Positions 25,548 through 36,732 of a stretch of DNA of 64,000 nt are shown here, in pieces. Under the pieces are notes generated by a model. That model searched no databases. It worked only from the letters and a program-made list of their open reading frames with translations, and was not told where the DNA came from. The number at the start of each line of letters is the position of its first letter. The first letter of the stretch is position 1. Source of the DNA: Hymenobacter montanus (GTDB lineage Bacteria; Bacteroidota; Bacteroidia; Cytophagales; Hymenobacteraceae); contig NZ_JACXAD010000003.1 of assembly GCF_014699115.1 (NCBI RefSeq), forward strand, positions 186,001-250,000, in the 5' to 3' direction. The position numbers and the translations under genes are program-made.

Positions 25548-26144
25548 TTAACGCCGGGCATTGTGATCTTGCGGCGGGTAGGTACTCAGAATACCGCTCA
25601 CAATGCGGGTAGTTTCCAACTCGTCAATGGTATTCTGATTCACCTGAGCCTGGCCGGTGCCGCGCCACGCCAACTCTTTGCGGCGAGCGTCAATGATGTC
25701 AATTACCACGGTGCCGGCTTTGTATTGGGTCACGGGTGCGATACCCCGGCCGTAGTAGCCGTAGCCATACCAGGGATACCCCAGGCCGTTGTAATACGGC
25801 GACACCTGCTGTTTGTCTTCTACGCGGGCACTGTAGGCCACGTAAACATCAGGCGACGTCGTTGATTCGACCAGCCCTTTGCGGGTCATCTCGGCCCTAA
25901 CGGCCGCGCGCATGCGCTTATCCAGAAACGATTCGTACCCTTTTGCCGGCCCCCCTTCGGTGTCGGTAGGCTGCTGCGGGTACCACGCCCAGGTTTTAAA
26001 AGCGCGAAAATTAACCGCGTGGTCGAAGTCGTTCGTCACGCCCACACGGGAAGCAGTGCTGCAGCCACTCGGGCCCACTAGCAGCACGAGGCTCAGGGCT
26101 GCCAGGGCAGCAGGACGAGCCAGGAAACGGGTGATGGAATTCAT
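25548..26144 (-). CDS. DUF4136 family lipoprotein
   Basis: A lipoprotein with signal ending LVLLVGPSGC, then the DUF4136 domain: DFDHAVNFRAFKTWAWYP, RAAVRAEMTRKGL, DVYVAYSARVEDKQ and IDIIDARRKELAWRG. A Tyr/Gly-rich loop (YPWYGYGYYGRG) lies in the middle, common in these envelope proteins. The function of the family is unknown; it is expected at the outer membrane facing the periplasm. It stands as a single gene. Confidence 0.87.
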   Translation of the reverse strand: MNSITRFLARPAALAALSLVLLVGPSGCSTASRVGVTNDFDHAVNFRAFKTWAWYPQQPTDTEGGPAKGYESFLDKRMRAAVRAEMTRKGLVESTTSPDVYVAYSARVEDKQQVSPYYNGLGYPWYGYGYYGRGIAPVTQYKAGTVVIDIIDARRKELAWRGTGQAQVNQNTIDELETTRIVSGILSTYPPQDHNARR

Positions 26145-26468
26145 ATGTCTTGAAAAAGGCAGGTTGATTGAGAGCTCAAAATGCTGGTTTTCGTAACGAG
26201 CGGAGCAATTTGAAAGCTGTCGGTATAACGAAAAAATCCTTTCTGGCGTTCCCCGCTACCAGCACCGCGCACATGGCAGCTAACGGGCCATAACGGCCCG
26301 TTAGTGTACTATGATGAAGTTTTATCCTAGTCAGCGCAACCTCAAACGATGTTCTTTCCTGCGTCGTTAAAGACCAGTAGTAATCTACTATTGATTCCGG
26401 CCGCTTCCTGCTTACTCGTTCATTCGTAATGGCCGACTAGCCGTGGCGCACCACGTTCGTGAGCATTA
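26145..26468. other. Intergenic region, nothing recognised
   Basis: About 320 bp between the DUF4136 gene start and the gcvP stop. A short palindrome around 26281-26303 (TAACGGGC...GCCCGTTA) may be a weak hairpin; there is no T-tract for a convincing terminator. Confidence 0.4.
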
Positions 26469-29387
<2,919 letters not shown>

Positions 29388-29498
29388 AAAGGCGAGAAGT
29401 GGGGGAGAGGGAAACGATTTTGATGGTTTAATTTTCCGATTCTTATTTCCTTAACAAAGGTAAGCTTGAAATGGTCCGGTGGACTGCCCTCTAAGCCG

Positions 29499-29506
29499 TA
29501 ATTTTG
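29499..29506 (+). promoter_or_regulatory. Probable -7 box of the lysine/saccharopine dehydrogenase-like gene
   Basis: TAATTTTG fits TAnnTTTG and overlaps the earliest in-frame start codon (29504), which supports translation from ATG 29597 with a leader of about 85 nt. Confidence 0.45.
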
Positions 29507-29596
29507 CTCAGCCACCGTTCAGCTAATGAGGAGGGAAGCTGCGGCACTCCCATCGATATCTCATCATTATTTCTTCTTTATCTCTCATTCTCTTCC

Positions 29597-30820
29597 ATGT
29601 CCTTTACCATCGGTCTTATTCGCGAAGGCAAAACGCCCCCCGACAAGCGCGTGCCCCTCACCCCTAAAAAGTGCGTGGAAGCCCAAGCCAGCTTTCCTAA
29701 CCTGCGCATTGTGGTGCAAAGCAGCCTCGTGCGCAGCTATAGCGACCAAGAGTACCGCGACCTGGGCCTGGAAGTGCGCGACGACGTGTCGGACTGCGAC
29801 GTCCTCATGGGAGTGAAGGAAGTGCCCCGCGAGCAGCTCATTCCCAACAAAACGTACTGCATCTTTTCGCACACCGTCAAGAAGCAGCCGGCCAACCGCG
29901 GCCTGCTGCGCGAAGTGCTCAAAAAAAACATCACCCTTATCGACTACGAGCTGCTAACCAATGCCCGGGGTGAGCGAATTGTGGCGTTCGGACGCTACGC
30001 CGGCATCGTGGGGGCCTACAATGGCCTGCTTACTTACGGCCGCAAGCACGAGCTGTTCGCCCTGAAGCCGGCTCACGAGTGCCTGGATATGGACGACATG
30101 CAGGAGGAGTTTTTCAAGGTGAAGAAGCTGCCGCCCATTAAAATAGCCGTTACCGGCTCGGGCCGGGTGGCCCAAGGGGCCCTCGAAGTGCTCGACCGCA
30201 TGGGCATCCGGCGGGTGAGCGTGTACGACTACCTCTACCTTGATTTCGAAGAGCCGGTGTACACGCAGCTGCGCAGCTCCGACTACAACCGCCGCCGCGA
30301 TGGCCGCGTGTGGGACACCGTCGATTTTCATAACAACCCGCAGGAATACGAATCTACGTTTGGCCTGTTTCTGCCCGTAACCGACCTGCTCATTGCCTGC
30401 GCCTACTGGCACCCGGCGGCCCCCCGCCTATTCGAAGAAGCCGACACCCGGCGCCCGGATTTCCGCATCAACACCATCGCCGACGTCACCTGCGACGTGG
30501 ACGGCTCGCTGCCCACTACCAAGCGTAGCACCACCATTGCCGCGCCGGCTTTCGACTACCACCCGCCAACCGGCGCCCTGGAGCCGCCCTACTCGCGGCC
30601 CGAGAACATCACGGTAATGGCCGTCGATAACCTGCCCTGCGAGCTACCGCGCAATGCCAGCCGCGACTTCGGCCGCCAGCTACTCGATAACGTGCTGCCC
30701 CACTTGCTGGGTGCCGACCCGGAAGGCGTGATCGCGCGGGCCACCATCGCCAGGAACGGCGAGCTGCTGCCGCGCTACCAATACCTGGCCGACTACGTCG
30801 CCGAGACCGTCGGGGCGTAG
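29597..30820 (+). CDS. Saccharopine dehydrogenase (lysine-forming)-like NAD-dependent protein
   Basis: The N-terminal AlaDh/PNT-type domain starts IGLIREGKTPPDKRVPLTP, and a Rossmann domain carries GSGRVAQG at residues 187-194. This architecture is that of lysine-forming saccharopine dehydrogenases and alanine dehydrogenases, which oxidise amino acids with NAD. The length of 407 aa is close to the saccharopine dehydrogenase class. The actual substrate is not proven. ATG 29597 is used because conservation starts there and the promoter box lies at 29499. It is divergent from gcvP, 210 bp apart, so the two may share a control region for amino-acid breakdown. Confidence 0.8.
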   Translation: MSFTIGLIREGKTPPDKRVPLTPKKCVEAQASFPNLRIVVQSSLVRSYSDQEYRDLGLEVRDDVSDCDVLMGVKEVPREQLIPNKTYCIFSHTVKKQPANRGLLREVLKKNITLIDYELLTNARGERIVAFGRYAGIVGAYNGLLTYGRKHELFALKPAHECLDMDDMQEEFFKVKKLPPIKIAVTGSGRVAQGALEVLDRMGIRRVSVYDYLYLDFEEPVYTQLRSSDYNRRRDGRVWDTVDFHNNPQEYESTFGLFLPVTDLLIACAYWHPAAPRLFEEADTRRPDFRINTIADVTCDVDGSLPTTKRSTTIAAPAFDYHPPTGALEPPYSRPENITVMAVDNLPCELPRNASRDFGRQLLDNVLPHLLGADPEGVIARATIARNGELLPRYQYLADYVAETVGA

Positions 30821-30865
30821 GCAGGCTTCGGGTTCCTGCTCAAGGCCCGGGCGGGGAAGCAGCGC

Positions 30866-31276
30866 CTAAATGCCGCGCAATACCGGATATTGGGCCTGCA
30901 CCAACGCGTACAGGCCATAGGCTACCAGCCCGGCGGCAACCGCGCCCAAAGCAGCCGGTCCCATGGTCATTAGCAGGTCGAATGCGTCGCCGGTATTGCC
31001 CACGGCCGCCGCCTGCGACTGCTGCCCGGCCTGAATGAGAAAGTAGCCGATGATGCCCAGCACGATGCCCCGCGCCGTGGAACCAACTTGCCCGCCCCGG
31101 TACACCAGCCGCTGCTGGGAAGCCGATAAGCTGCTGGCGTTGATATCCTTCTGAAATTGCCCCGCGTAATCCTGGTAGACTTGGTAACAGGGTTGAGGTA
31201 AAAGCAAGAGAAAATGCCTGATATCCCTCGATTGGGCAAAACGGGTCTGGTCCTGAATCGGTAGGCAGTTGAACAC
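30866..31276 (-). pseudogene. DUF1206 membrane protein, 5'-truncated
   Basis: Only the C-terminal third to half of a DUF1206 protein is present: YQVYQDYAGQFQKDIN, then VGSTARGIVLGIIGYFLIQA and a last helix pair with AAGLVAYGLYALVQAQYP. Full members have about 260-280 aa in three repeated two-helix units; here the first units are missing. The upstream part of the frame (residues 1-25 or so) has no family similarity and runs into a terminator hairpin, so it is probably not expressed as a normal gene. Confidence 0.7.
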
Positions 31277-31310
31277 AAAAAGCCCCTTCGGTTATCCGAA
31301 GGGGCTTTTG
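31276..31310 (-). terminator. Rho-independent terminator after csbD-like gene
   Basis: The stem AAAGCCCCTTCGG/CCGAAGGGGCTTTT with a 4-nt loop lies 54 bp behind the CsbD stop codon on the minus strand. Confidence 0.85.
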
Positions 31311-31363
31311 TAGTGAGGTAGCAGCGTGTGGAGGGCGCCCTACCTAATTGGTAATGCAGCGGG

Positions 31364-31582
31364 CTAGAACGTCCGGCTGAACCAGTTTTTAATGTCTTCG
31401 ACGGCGTGGCCGGTTTTCTCCTGCAAGCGGCCGAACCATTCGTCCTGCTTGCCGTCCTCATAGTCCAGGTCATTATCGGTGAGAGTACCCCACTTCTGCT
31501 TGGCCTGTCCTTTGATTTCGTTCCAGTTGCCACGAGCTTTTAGCTCGGTTTGATCGTTGATGTTATTCTGGTTGATATCCAT
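31364..31582 (-). CDS. CsbD-family stress protein
   Basis: A 72-aa hydrophilic protein of the CsbD family, general-stress proteins of unknown biochemical role. The hallmark GNWNEIKGQAKQKWGTLTDND is present, followed by a variable C-terminal part (EWFGRLQEKTGHAVEDIKNW). It is soluble and cytoplasmic by prediction. It has its own terminator. It is one of several small stress-type genes between 31 and 37 kb, on the same strand as the lipoproteins at 31844, 34067 and 36196. Confidence 0.9.
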   Translation of the reverse strand: MDINQNNINDQTELKARGNWNEIKGQAKQKWGTLTDNDLDYEDGKQDEWFGRLQEKTGHAVEDIKNWFSRTF

Positions 31583-31788
31583 GGCTCTACGGAAATATAA
31601 GTGGAAGGGGAAGGATGAAGTTTCTGCTTGTTTATACGCCTTGCCGGTGGCCAGGGTTGAGTCAGGTTCGGCAATGCCCGAATCTTATTGTTTTCCGGAG
31701 CTGTCCGGGTCGCCTCCTGGCCCAGAGCAGATTGCCCGGCAGTAATCCGAAGTACCGGTTTGCTGCTGCGAAGAGTGAGCGTGGCCAC

Positions 31789-31824
31789 AAAAAAGCCCCG
31801 CTATAATGGTAGCGGGGCTTTTTT
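31789..31824 (-). terminator. Rho-independent terminator
   Basis: The stem AAAAAAGCCCCGCTA/TAGCGGGGCTTTTTT with a 6-nt loop lies 20 bp behind the stop of the small lipoprotein gene on the minus strand. Confidence 0.85.
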
Positions 31825-31843
31825 GTGCCAAGGGTAGGGCCCC

Positions 31844-32095
31844 TTACTTCTGTTTCGCGGGCATTTCTTCCACTATTTTATTGGCGGGCTGGTTGCGTAC
31901 TACGGCGGTGTCGCCGGGCTCGCGAGCAATGTCAGCCTTGGCACTGTCCACGGCGTTTTCGATGGCGTTACCAGCGTTGGTAGCGGTGTTTTCAGTGGCC
32001 GTAGCCGCGTTGTCGGCCTTTTTGTCGGAGCAAGAAGTGGTGGCGAAGGCACCGAAGGCCGCCACGGTGAACAGGGTCTGGATGGACAGTTTCAT
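31844..32095 (-). CDS. Small lipoprotein, 83 aa (paralogue A)
   Basis: A lipoprotein with signal MKLSIQTLFTVAAFGAFATTSC and an acidic Ala/Asn/Thr-rich tail (TENTATNAGNAIENAVDSA) ending in KIVEEMPAKQK. It has a close paralogue at 34067. The start at 32093-32095 is fixed by the signal peptide; the longer frame to 32164 would read through the conserved leader. That leader (32115-32155) is shared with the paralogue and in layout with the gene at 36196, which points to common regulation. The function is unknown. Confidence 0.75.
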   Translation of the reverse strand: MKLSIQTLFTVAAFGAFATTSCSDKKADNAATATENTATNAGNAIENAVDSAKADIAREPGDTAVVRNQPANKIVEEMPAKQK

Positions 32096-32114
32096 GGATT
32101 TTGAAAGGAAATGA

Positions 32115-32155
32115 TGGAAAACATCCTTAATCAGTTTCTTTTCAAAAGGTAACCC
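32115..32155 (-). promoter_or_regulatory. Shared leader block, copy 1
   Basis: From TGGAAAACATCCTTAATC to AAAAGGTAACCC on the plus strand (GGGTTACCTTTTG on the coding strand). It recurs at 34335-34375 and, more loosely, at 36594-36633, each time 17-20 bp upstream of a small lipoprotein start. Confidence 0.55.
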
Positions 32156-32206
32156 GCAAAACAATAGTGCCGATCTTGCTGGGGGCCCCGAATGGCAGCA
32201 GCTTGG

Positions 32207-33073
32207 CTACAGGCCCTTGGAATTGCCTACCTGAGCCAGTGCTGCACCGGGCTCCGCCCACCACTCCTCGTTCTCCCAGTAGTTCTCCCAACCCAGCTTG
32301 GCATATTTGGGGTTAAGTTCCAGGTCTCGTTCGCCAATGCTGAAATCCTCGAGCACTTCGTTGGCTATCTCATCAAATTGAGCAGCGAACATAACGGGTT
32401 TCGTTTTGTTGGTCGACTTGCTAGCCCAGTTCCCGGTAAACCGATAGCCAGCGCCCCGCGCGCCGTATTTCCCGCCTGAAAATGGGTATACCTCCAGGTT
32501 TCCGTTTTTATTGAAAAAGAAATCCAGGGCCATGGTGCCCCGGAAGATGCCGTCCGTACGGGTACCCAACTGCTCGGAAAATTCAAAGGTGCCTAGCGCG
32601 ACGCGTACTACGTCTTCCTGCAATTCTATATCGGGGGTGCTGGGCTGCTCATTGAGTAACTGCGTTATGCGGATACTCCCCGTAAAAGGGCTAATGGTTT
32701 TCTTGTAGCGGTTCTTGCCCGTCACTAGAAAGAGGGCGGGGTCGGTGGCGTCGCGGGTAATAGAGGTGAAGACGAATTCTATCCGATAGTTGTCGACGCC
32801 GAAAAAGCCGTTGTGGACGGCAAGCTCATGCTCCTGGTGCTGAGCGAGGTTTCGCCACAGAGGTGATAAGTCATTGTCTTGCAGAAAGGCCAGCATATCC
32901 GGCGTGAGCTTCGTACTGGATGTTCTCAGGGCCACTGCTCCAGGAGTTATTTCCGCCGGCGTGGCTGTGGTAACGGTAGCTACTGTTGTCGCGACAGTGG
33001 CCTGCCTGGGCGACTGCTGCTGGCAAGCACCGGCCAGCAAGGCTAGTAGCGGTAAAAAAGGAAGCAGTTTCAT
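32207..33073 (-). CDS. Lipoprotein of unknown function, 288 aa
   Basis: A lipoprotein with signal MKLLPFLPLLALLAGAC, a Thr/Ala-rich linker, then a mixed domain with DMLAFLQDNDLSPLWRNLA, DNYRIEFVFTSITRD, FLVTGKNRYKKTISPFTG and a C-terminal strand-rich part (DFFFNKNGNLEVYPF). I do not recognise the family. ATG 33071-33073 was chosen for the signal peptide over a longer frame from 33133. It lies between the two paralogous small lipoproteins and upstream of paralogue A on the same strand. Confidence 0.65.
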   Translation of the reverse strand: MKLLPFLPLLALLAGACQQQSPRQATVATTVATVTTATPAEITPGAVALRTSSTKLTPDMLAFLQDNDLSPLWRNLAQHQEHELAVHNGFFGVDNYRIEFVFTSITRDATDPALFLVTGKNRYKKTISPFTGSIRITQLLNEQPSTPDIELQEDVVRVALGTFEFSEQLGTRTDGIFRGTMALDFFFNKNGNLEVYPFSGGKYGARGAGYRFTGNWASKSTNKTKPVMFAAQFDEIANEVLEDFSIGERDLELNPKYAKLGWENYWENEEWWAEPGAALAQVGNSKGL

Positions 33074-33166
33074 GCGCTGAGAATTTAAGGAAGTTGCTGA
33101 GCCTGGCGGGTGGCCTAACGTAAATATATTCACTCATGTTATCACACCGGCCTTGCAAAATTATTT

Positions 33167-33862
33167 TTAATCTTTGAAATATTTCAACGGTACGGGTGGC
33201 GCCAAGGCTTGCGCGTACCATCGGCCTAAGCCTGCCTGCACCAGCACCTCGGCCAGTAGCAGATTGCCGGTCCAGGAAAGCCAGGTTACGGTAAGGTAGG
33301 TTTCAATGGGCTTAGTGTGAAACACGTAGTAGAGCCCGTAGCTTTCCAGGCGTAGGCTCATGGCAGCCAGCGTGATGGCGTAGGCCCGCAGCATCCATTC
33401 GGCGTGGAGCAGCCAGCGGCGCTGCCGGGCCATTCGGTAGGCGTGCCCCGTAGCCAGCCACCATACCAGGCACTGCATCGTAAAGCCTATTTTGGCCGCC
33501 AGCCCGCCGTTGGCGAACGCGGCCAGAATCAGGCCCGAGGGCGCGGCCAGGGCCAGGATGGAAACCACGTAGACTTTGCCCAGCGTGCGATGCAGCCTGG
33601 GCCGCCAGCGGTAAAGCGCTGGTACGAACTGCAAAAGCCCGGCCACCAGTGCCCATAAGCTGCTGGTGATGTGCACGTAAAAGCCGAGTCGGAACAGGCT
33701 GTTGTCGTTCGTGGCGGCCGACTTGGTGGTCAGAAACAGAATGCCTTTCTCAAAGCTCAGATAGGGAAGCACCTTCGAGAGCATGAGCGCGCTAAAGACT
33801 CCCACGGCCAGAAAGGCTAGCAGCTGGGCGATGCGCGAAGCAAGGGGAAGCGAAGCGGGCAT
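33167..33862 (-). CDS. DUF2306 family membrane protein
   Basis: An inner-membrane protein of the DUF2306 family with about six helices. The family pattern is clear: HITSSLWALVAGLLQF, RWRPRLHRTLGKVYVVSI, LILAAFANGGLAAKIGF, LHAEWMLRAYAITLAAMSLR. The histidines in LHRTLGK and LHAEWM are conserved features that could bind a metal or haem, which is speculative. ATG 33860-33862 gives 231 aa beginning just before the first helix; a GTG at 33982 would add 40 residues with another hydrophobic stretch. No operon partner is evident. Confidence 0.8.
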   Translation of the reverse strand: MPASLPLASRIAQLLAFLAVGVFSALMLSKVLPYLSFEKGILFLTTKSAATNDNSLFRLGFYVHITSSLWALVAGLLQFVPALYRWRPRLHRTLGKVYVVSILALAAPSGLILAAFANGGLAAKIGFTMQCLVWWLATGHAYRMARQRRWLLHAEWMLRAYAITLAAMSLRLESYGLYYVFHTKPIETYLTVTWLSWTGNLLLAEVLVQAGLGRWYAQALAPPVPLKYFKD

Positions 33863-34066
33863 AGGGAAGTAAATGTACCTGTCTAGCAGTCCATTCTGCG
33901 CGGCAAGCGGTAACGCAGGACCTCCGCATAGCAGAACAATTGCCGGAGCAACAACCTGATTTATTGATATAAGTCCCTGCACACTGCTCAGGATAGTCGG
34001 TTAGGGCTTCACCTTACCCTTGCCCGGGCCAGGAGTAGGGAGGTCGGTTTGCACGGTGGAGGCACC

Positions 34067-34318
34067 TTACCTCTGTTTTGCGGATATTTCTTCCACTATT
34101 TTAGTAACGGGTTGGTTCTGTACCATTGCGGTGTCGCCGGGCTCGCGGGCGACGTCAGCCTTGGCGTTACCGACGGCGTTTCCTGTGGTATTACCAGCGC
34201 CAGTAGCGGTATTTTCGGTGGTGGCGTCGGCGACCCTTTTTTCGGAGCAGAAGCAGAAGGTAGTAGTGAAAGCAGCGAAAGCTACCACTGCGAACAAGGT
34301 AATGATAGGTAGTTTCAT
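34067..34318 (-). CDS. Small lipoprotein-like protein, 83 aa (paralogue B)
   Basis: Paralogue of the gene at 31844: MKLPIITLFAVVAFAAFTTTF signal, then DATTENTATGAGNTTGNAV and a tail ending KIVEEISAKQR, nearly the same as paralogue A. The cleavage region reads TTTFCFCSEK instead of TTSCSDK, so the lipobox is altered and there are two Cys candidates. Its leader block is nearly identical to that of paralogue A. The pair brackets two unrelated genes, as if a duplication of about 2.2 kb spacing had occurred. The function is unknown. Confidence 0.7.
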   Translation of the reverse strand: MKLPIITLFAVVAFAAFTTTFCFCSEKRVADATTENTATGAGNTTGNAVGNAKADVAREPGDTAMVQNQPVTKIVEEISAKQR

Positions 34319-34334
34319 GGACTCAGGGGAGCAG

Positions 34335-34375
34335 TGGAAAACATCCTTAATCGATTTCCTTTCACAAGGTAACCC
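34335..34375 (-). promoter_or_regulatory. Shared leader block, copy 2
   Basis: TGGAAAACATCCTTAATC through ACAAGGTAACCC on the plus strand, nearly identical to 32115-32155 and placed 17 bp upstream of the paralogue B start. Confidence 0.55.
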
Positions 34376-34542
34376 ACAAAATGATGTTGCCGAACTCGCT
34401 TAGCAATGGTCCTACCCAGCTGTGAAGTAGGCCATTGGGCATGACTGATGCGGTTGCCAGCAGGTTGCCGGAAAGGAGAAGACGGCCCACCCTTACCGGA
34501 TTTTCTGGTAGTCAAAAAGCCGCGAGGGCGTAATTTGCTGCC

Positions 34543-36114
34543 ATGGACGACCTGCGGACAACCCTTTTAACGCTGAGCCCCGGTGAGCAGCGCGAATTTG
34601 GCGAGTTCATTCAGCGCCAGCGCCGCAAGTCGGCGGGGCGGCAAGATTCGCGGCTCTACGAACTGCTGGTGCAGCCCAAGGAGCTTACCACCCCGCAACT
34701 CATTGCCAAGCTCTACCCCGGCGAGCCCAATCCCATAGCGTATTACGCACTCCGCAAGCGCCTGATGCGCCACCTGACCGATTACCTGGTGCTGCGCCAA
34801 CGCCAACTCGACACCACGGCCGCGGCCTCGGTGTGGGGGCTGCTCACCCTGGCCCAGTACCTGTTCGAAACCGGCATTCCGCGCCTGGCGTGGAATACGC
34901 TGCGCAAGGCCGAAAAGCTGGCCCGCGACAACGGGCAGTACGAGCCCCTGAACGCGGTGTACAACTTGCAAATCCAGCACGCCAACTCACCCTACGCCGA
35001 GCCGCTGGCCGAAATTATTGCCCGGCGCCACGCCAATAAAAAAGCTGCCGACGAAGAGGAGCGCGCCAATATCGCCGACAGCCTGCTGCGGCAACGCCTG
35101 CGCGAGGCGCGCAAGAAGGGCCGGGCCGCGGCCCCCCTCGATACCATCATGCACGACATTCTGGTTGAGTACGACCTGCAGGAAGCTTTCGCCCGCTCGC
35201 CGTCGCTGCTGTGTCGGCTCTTGTCCATTGCCCGCAGTGCCATGCTGGTGCGCCGCGACTTCGCCTCCTTTGCCGTCTTCACCGAGCGTTGCTACCGGCT
35301 TATGGAGCGGCGCCCCGGCTTCGCCCCGGCCCAGCGGGGCTACCAGCTCCGGCTGCTCTATATGCTCGCGCACGCCCTCTACCGCTCGCGCCATTTCGCC
35401 GAATCCATTGCTTACCTCGAGCAGGGGCAGGTGCTGTTGCAAGGCGCATCGGCCCGCAAATACGCCGAATTAGCTCCCCGCTTCACTTTTCTTCTGGCGG
35501 CCAACCTGGGGTTTATTCGCCGCAATGCCGAAGGCATTGCCTTGCTGGAACAGGCGCTAAAAGCGTCTCCCGCCCTGCCGCTGGGGGAGGAGCTCACGGC
35601 CCGCCTCCAACTTGTGTTCCACTATTTTGCCGAAGGCAACTTTAGCAAAGCCAACCAGGCCCTCCTCCGCCTGGGCCGCACCGACCATTGGCTGGAAGAA
35701 CACCTGGGCCTGGAGTGGCTGCTGAATAAAAACATGGCCGAAATGTTCATCCAGCTGGAATTAGGCTATGAAGATCTGGCCCTGGCCCGCCTCAAATCCA
35801 TTGAGCGCAGCTTGCGCGAGCAGTTTCCCGCCGGGCCCGCCGTTGCCGGCTCGGCTACTGCGCCCGCCGCCGAAGCCGGGCCGGTCGGCGGGCCTTACCA
35901 GTATATTCTTCGTTTCCTGGAGTTGGTGCACAATGTTATCAACGACCCCGCCGCGGCTCAACGTCCGGCGTTCGCGGCCCGGGTGGCCGACCTGCCTACG
36001 TTCTTGCCGCTGCAGCGCGAAGACCTACAAGCGCTGAGTTTCTACGCCTGGCTGCGGGCGCGCATGCTCGCCCGCCCCTACTATGAGGTGTTGCTGGAGG
36101 TAGCCAGCCGATAG
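34543..36114 (+). CDS. Large helical protein of unknown function, 523 aa
   Basis: A soluble protein without signal peptide, built almost entirely of amphipathic helices (LAQYLFETGIPRLAWNTLRK, YMLAHALYRSRHFAESIAYL, QLVFHYFAEGNFSKANQALL). These look like degenerate TPR-type repeats, so a scaffold or protein-binding role is plausible. The N-terminus (LLTLSPGEQREFGEFIQRQR and PIAYYALRKRLMRHL) is well ordered and may be a separate domain. I do not know the family. It stands alone with its own terminator behind it. Confidence 0.75.
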   Translation: MDDLRTTLLTLSPGEQREFGEFIQRQRRKSAGRQDSRLYELLVQPKELTTPQLIAKLYPGEPNPIAYYALRKRLMRHLTDYLVLRQRQLDTTAAASVWGLLTLAQYLFETGIPRLAWNTLRKAEKLARDNGQYEPLNAVYNLQIQHANSPYAEPLAEIIARRHANKKAADEEERANIADSLLRQRLREARKKGRAAAPLDTIMHDILVEYDLQEAFARSPSLLCRLLSIARSAMLVRRDFASFAVFTERCYRLMERRPGFAPAQRGYQLRLLYMLAHALYRSRHFAESIAYLEQGQVLLQGASARKYAELAPRFTFLLAANLGFIRRNAEGIALLEQALKASPALPLGEELTARLQLVFHYFAEGNFSKANQALLRLGRTDHWLEEHLGLEWLLNKNMAEMFIQLELGYEDLALARLKSIERSLREQFPAGPAVAGSATAPAAEAGPVGGPYQYILRFLELVHNVINDPAAAQRPAFAARVADLPTFLPLQREDLQALSFYAWLRARMLARPYYEVLLEVASR

Positions 36115-36122
36115 CTGCTGGC

Positions 36123-36158
36123 AAAAAAAGCCCGTGCATCGTACGCACGGGCTTTTTA
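36123..36158. terminator. Bidirectional rho-independent terminator
   Basis: The stem AAAAAGCCCGTGC/GCACGGGCTTTTT with a 7-nt loop lies between convergent genes ending at 36114 and 36196. Confidence 0.85.
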
Positions 36159-36195
36159 GAATAAGTTGATCTGGTTTGAAGCAGAAGCGAGCTTA

Positions 36196-36573
36196 CTAGC
36201 GGTTGGCTTCTTTCAGGTTCTCTTTGGTTTGCTTCGCGGAACGCTCAACCGCGTTGCCGAGTCGTTCCAGCTTGGCGTCGACCTTGGCCCCGGCGGCATC
36301 AAGCTTGGCATCTGCTTCGGCTACTTTGGCGTCCATTTTCTTGCCGGCCGCGTCGAGTTTAGCGTCGAGCTTATCGGCGGCGGTGTCCAGCTTGTTGCTG
36401 GCTTTGTCGGCCGCCGACTCTACTTTTTCACCAGCCTGGTCGAGGGCGGCATCGGCCTGGTCGATGGTCGCATCGGTCTTGGCTTCGGCGTTCTTCTGCT
36501 CGGTTTCGGTGCAGGCAGTAGTACTCAGGGCCACGGCAGCAGCAACAAACAAGGTTTTAAGCGACATTTTCAT
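36196..36573 (-). CDS. Coiled-coil lipoprotein with apolipoprotein-like repeats, 125 aa
   Basis: A lipoprotein with signal MKMSLKTLFVAAAVALSTTAC and a mature chain made of 11-residue-type Ala/Asp/Lys repeats (KASNKLDTAADKLDAKLDAA, KKMDAKVAEADAKLDAAGAK). It should form a long amphipathic helix or coiled coil at the envelope, as in LEA-like or apolipoprotein-like stress proteins. Its leader holds the same TTTAATC...AAAAGGTAACCC layout as the two lipoproteins at 32095 and 34318. Confidence 0.75.
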   Translation of the reverse strand: MKMSLKTLFVAAAVALSTTACTETEQKNAEAKTDATIDQADAALDQAGEKVESAADKASNKLDTAADKLDAKLDAAGKKMDAKVAEADAKLDAAGAKVDAKLERLGNAVERSAKQTKENLKEANR

Positions 36574-36593
36574 GGGAAAAGTGAGTGTGGTGA

Positions 36594-36633
36594 ATGGAAT
36601 GCTGTTTAATCAAGGTCAACCCAAAAGGTAACC
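36594..36633 (-). promoter_or_regulatory. Shared leader block, diverged copy 3
   Basis: TGGAATGCTGTTTAATCA through AAAAGGTAACCC on the plus strand. It has the same spacing and end motif as the blocks at 32115 and 34335 but a diverged centre. Confidence 0.45.
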
Positions 36634-36732
36634 CATCCCACCCGGCCGTTCTTGAGTAGCGGCCCACCCCCGGCTAACTTTTTAGCCTCCGCGCTAGTAT
36701 AGCCCTTACCGAACTCCTTACCTCACTTCCCC

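Noticed and set aside
29388..29596. Glycine riboswitch between gcvP and the divergent dehydrogenase gene
   Set aside because: The segment is short, AT-rich, and I could not see the conserved aptamer core; not supported.
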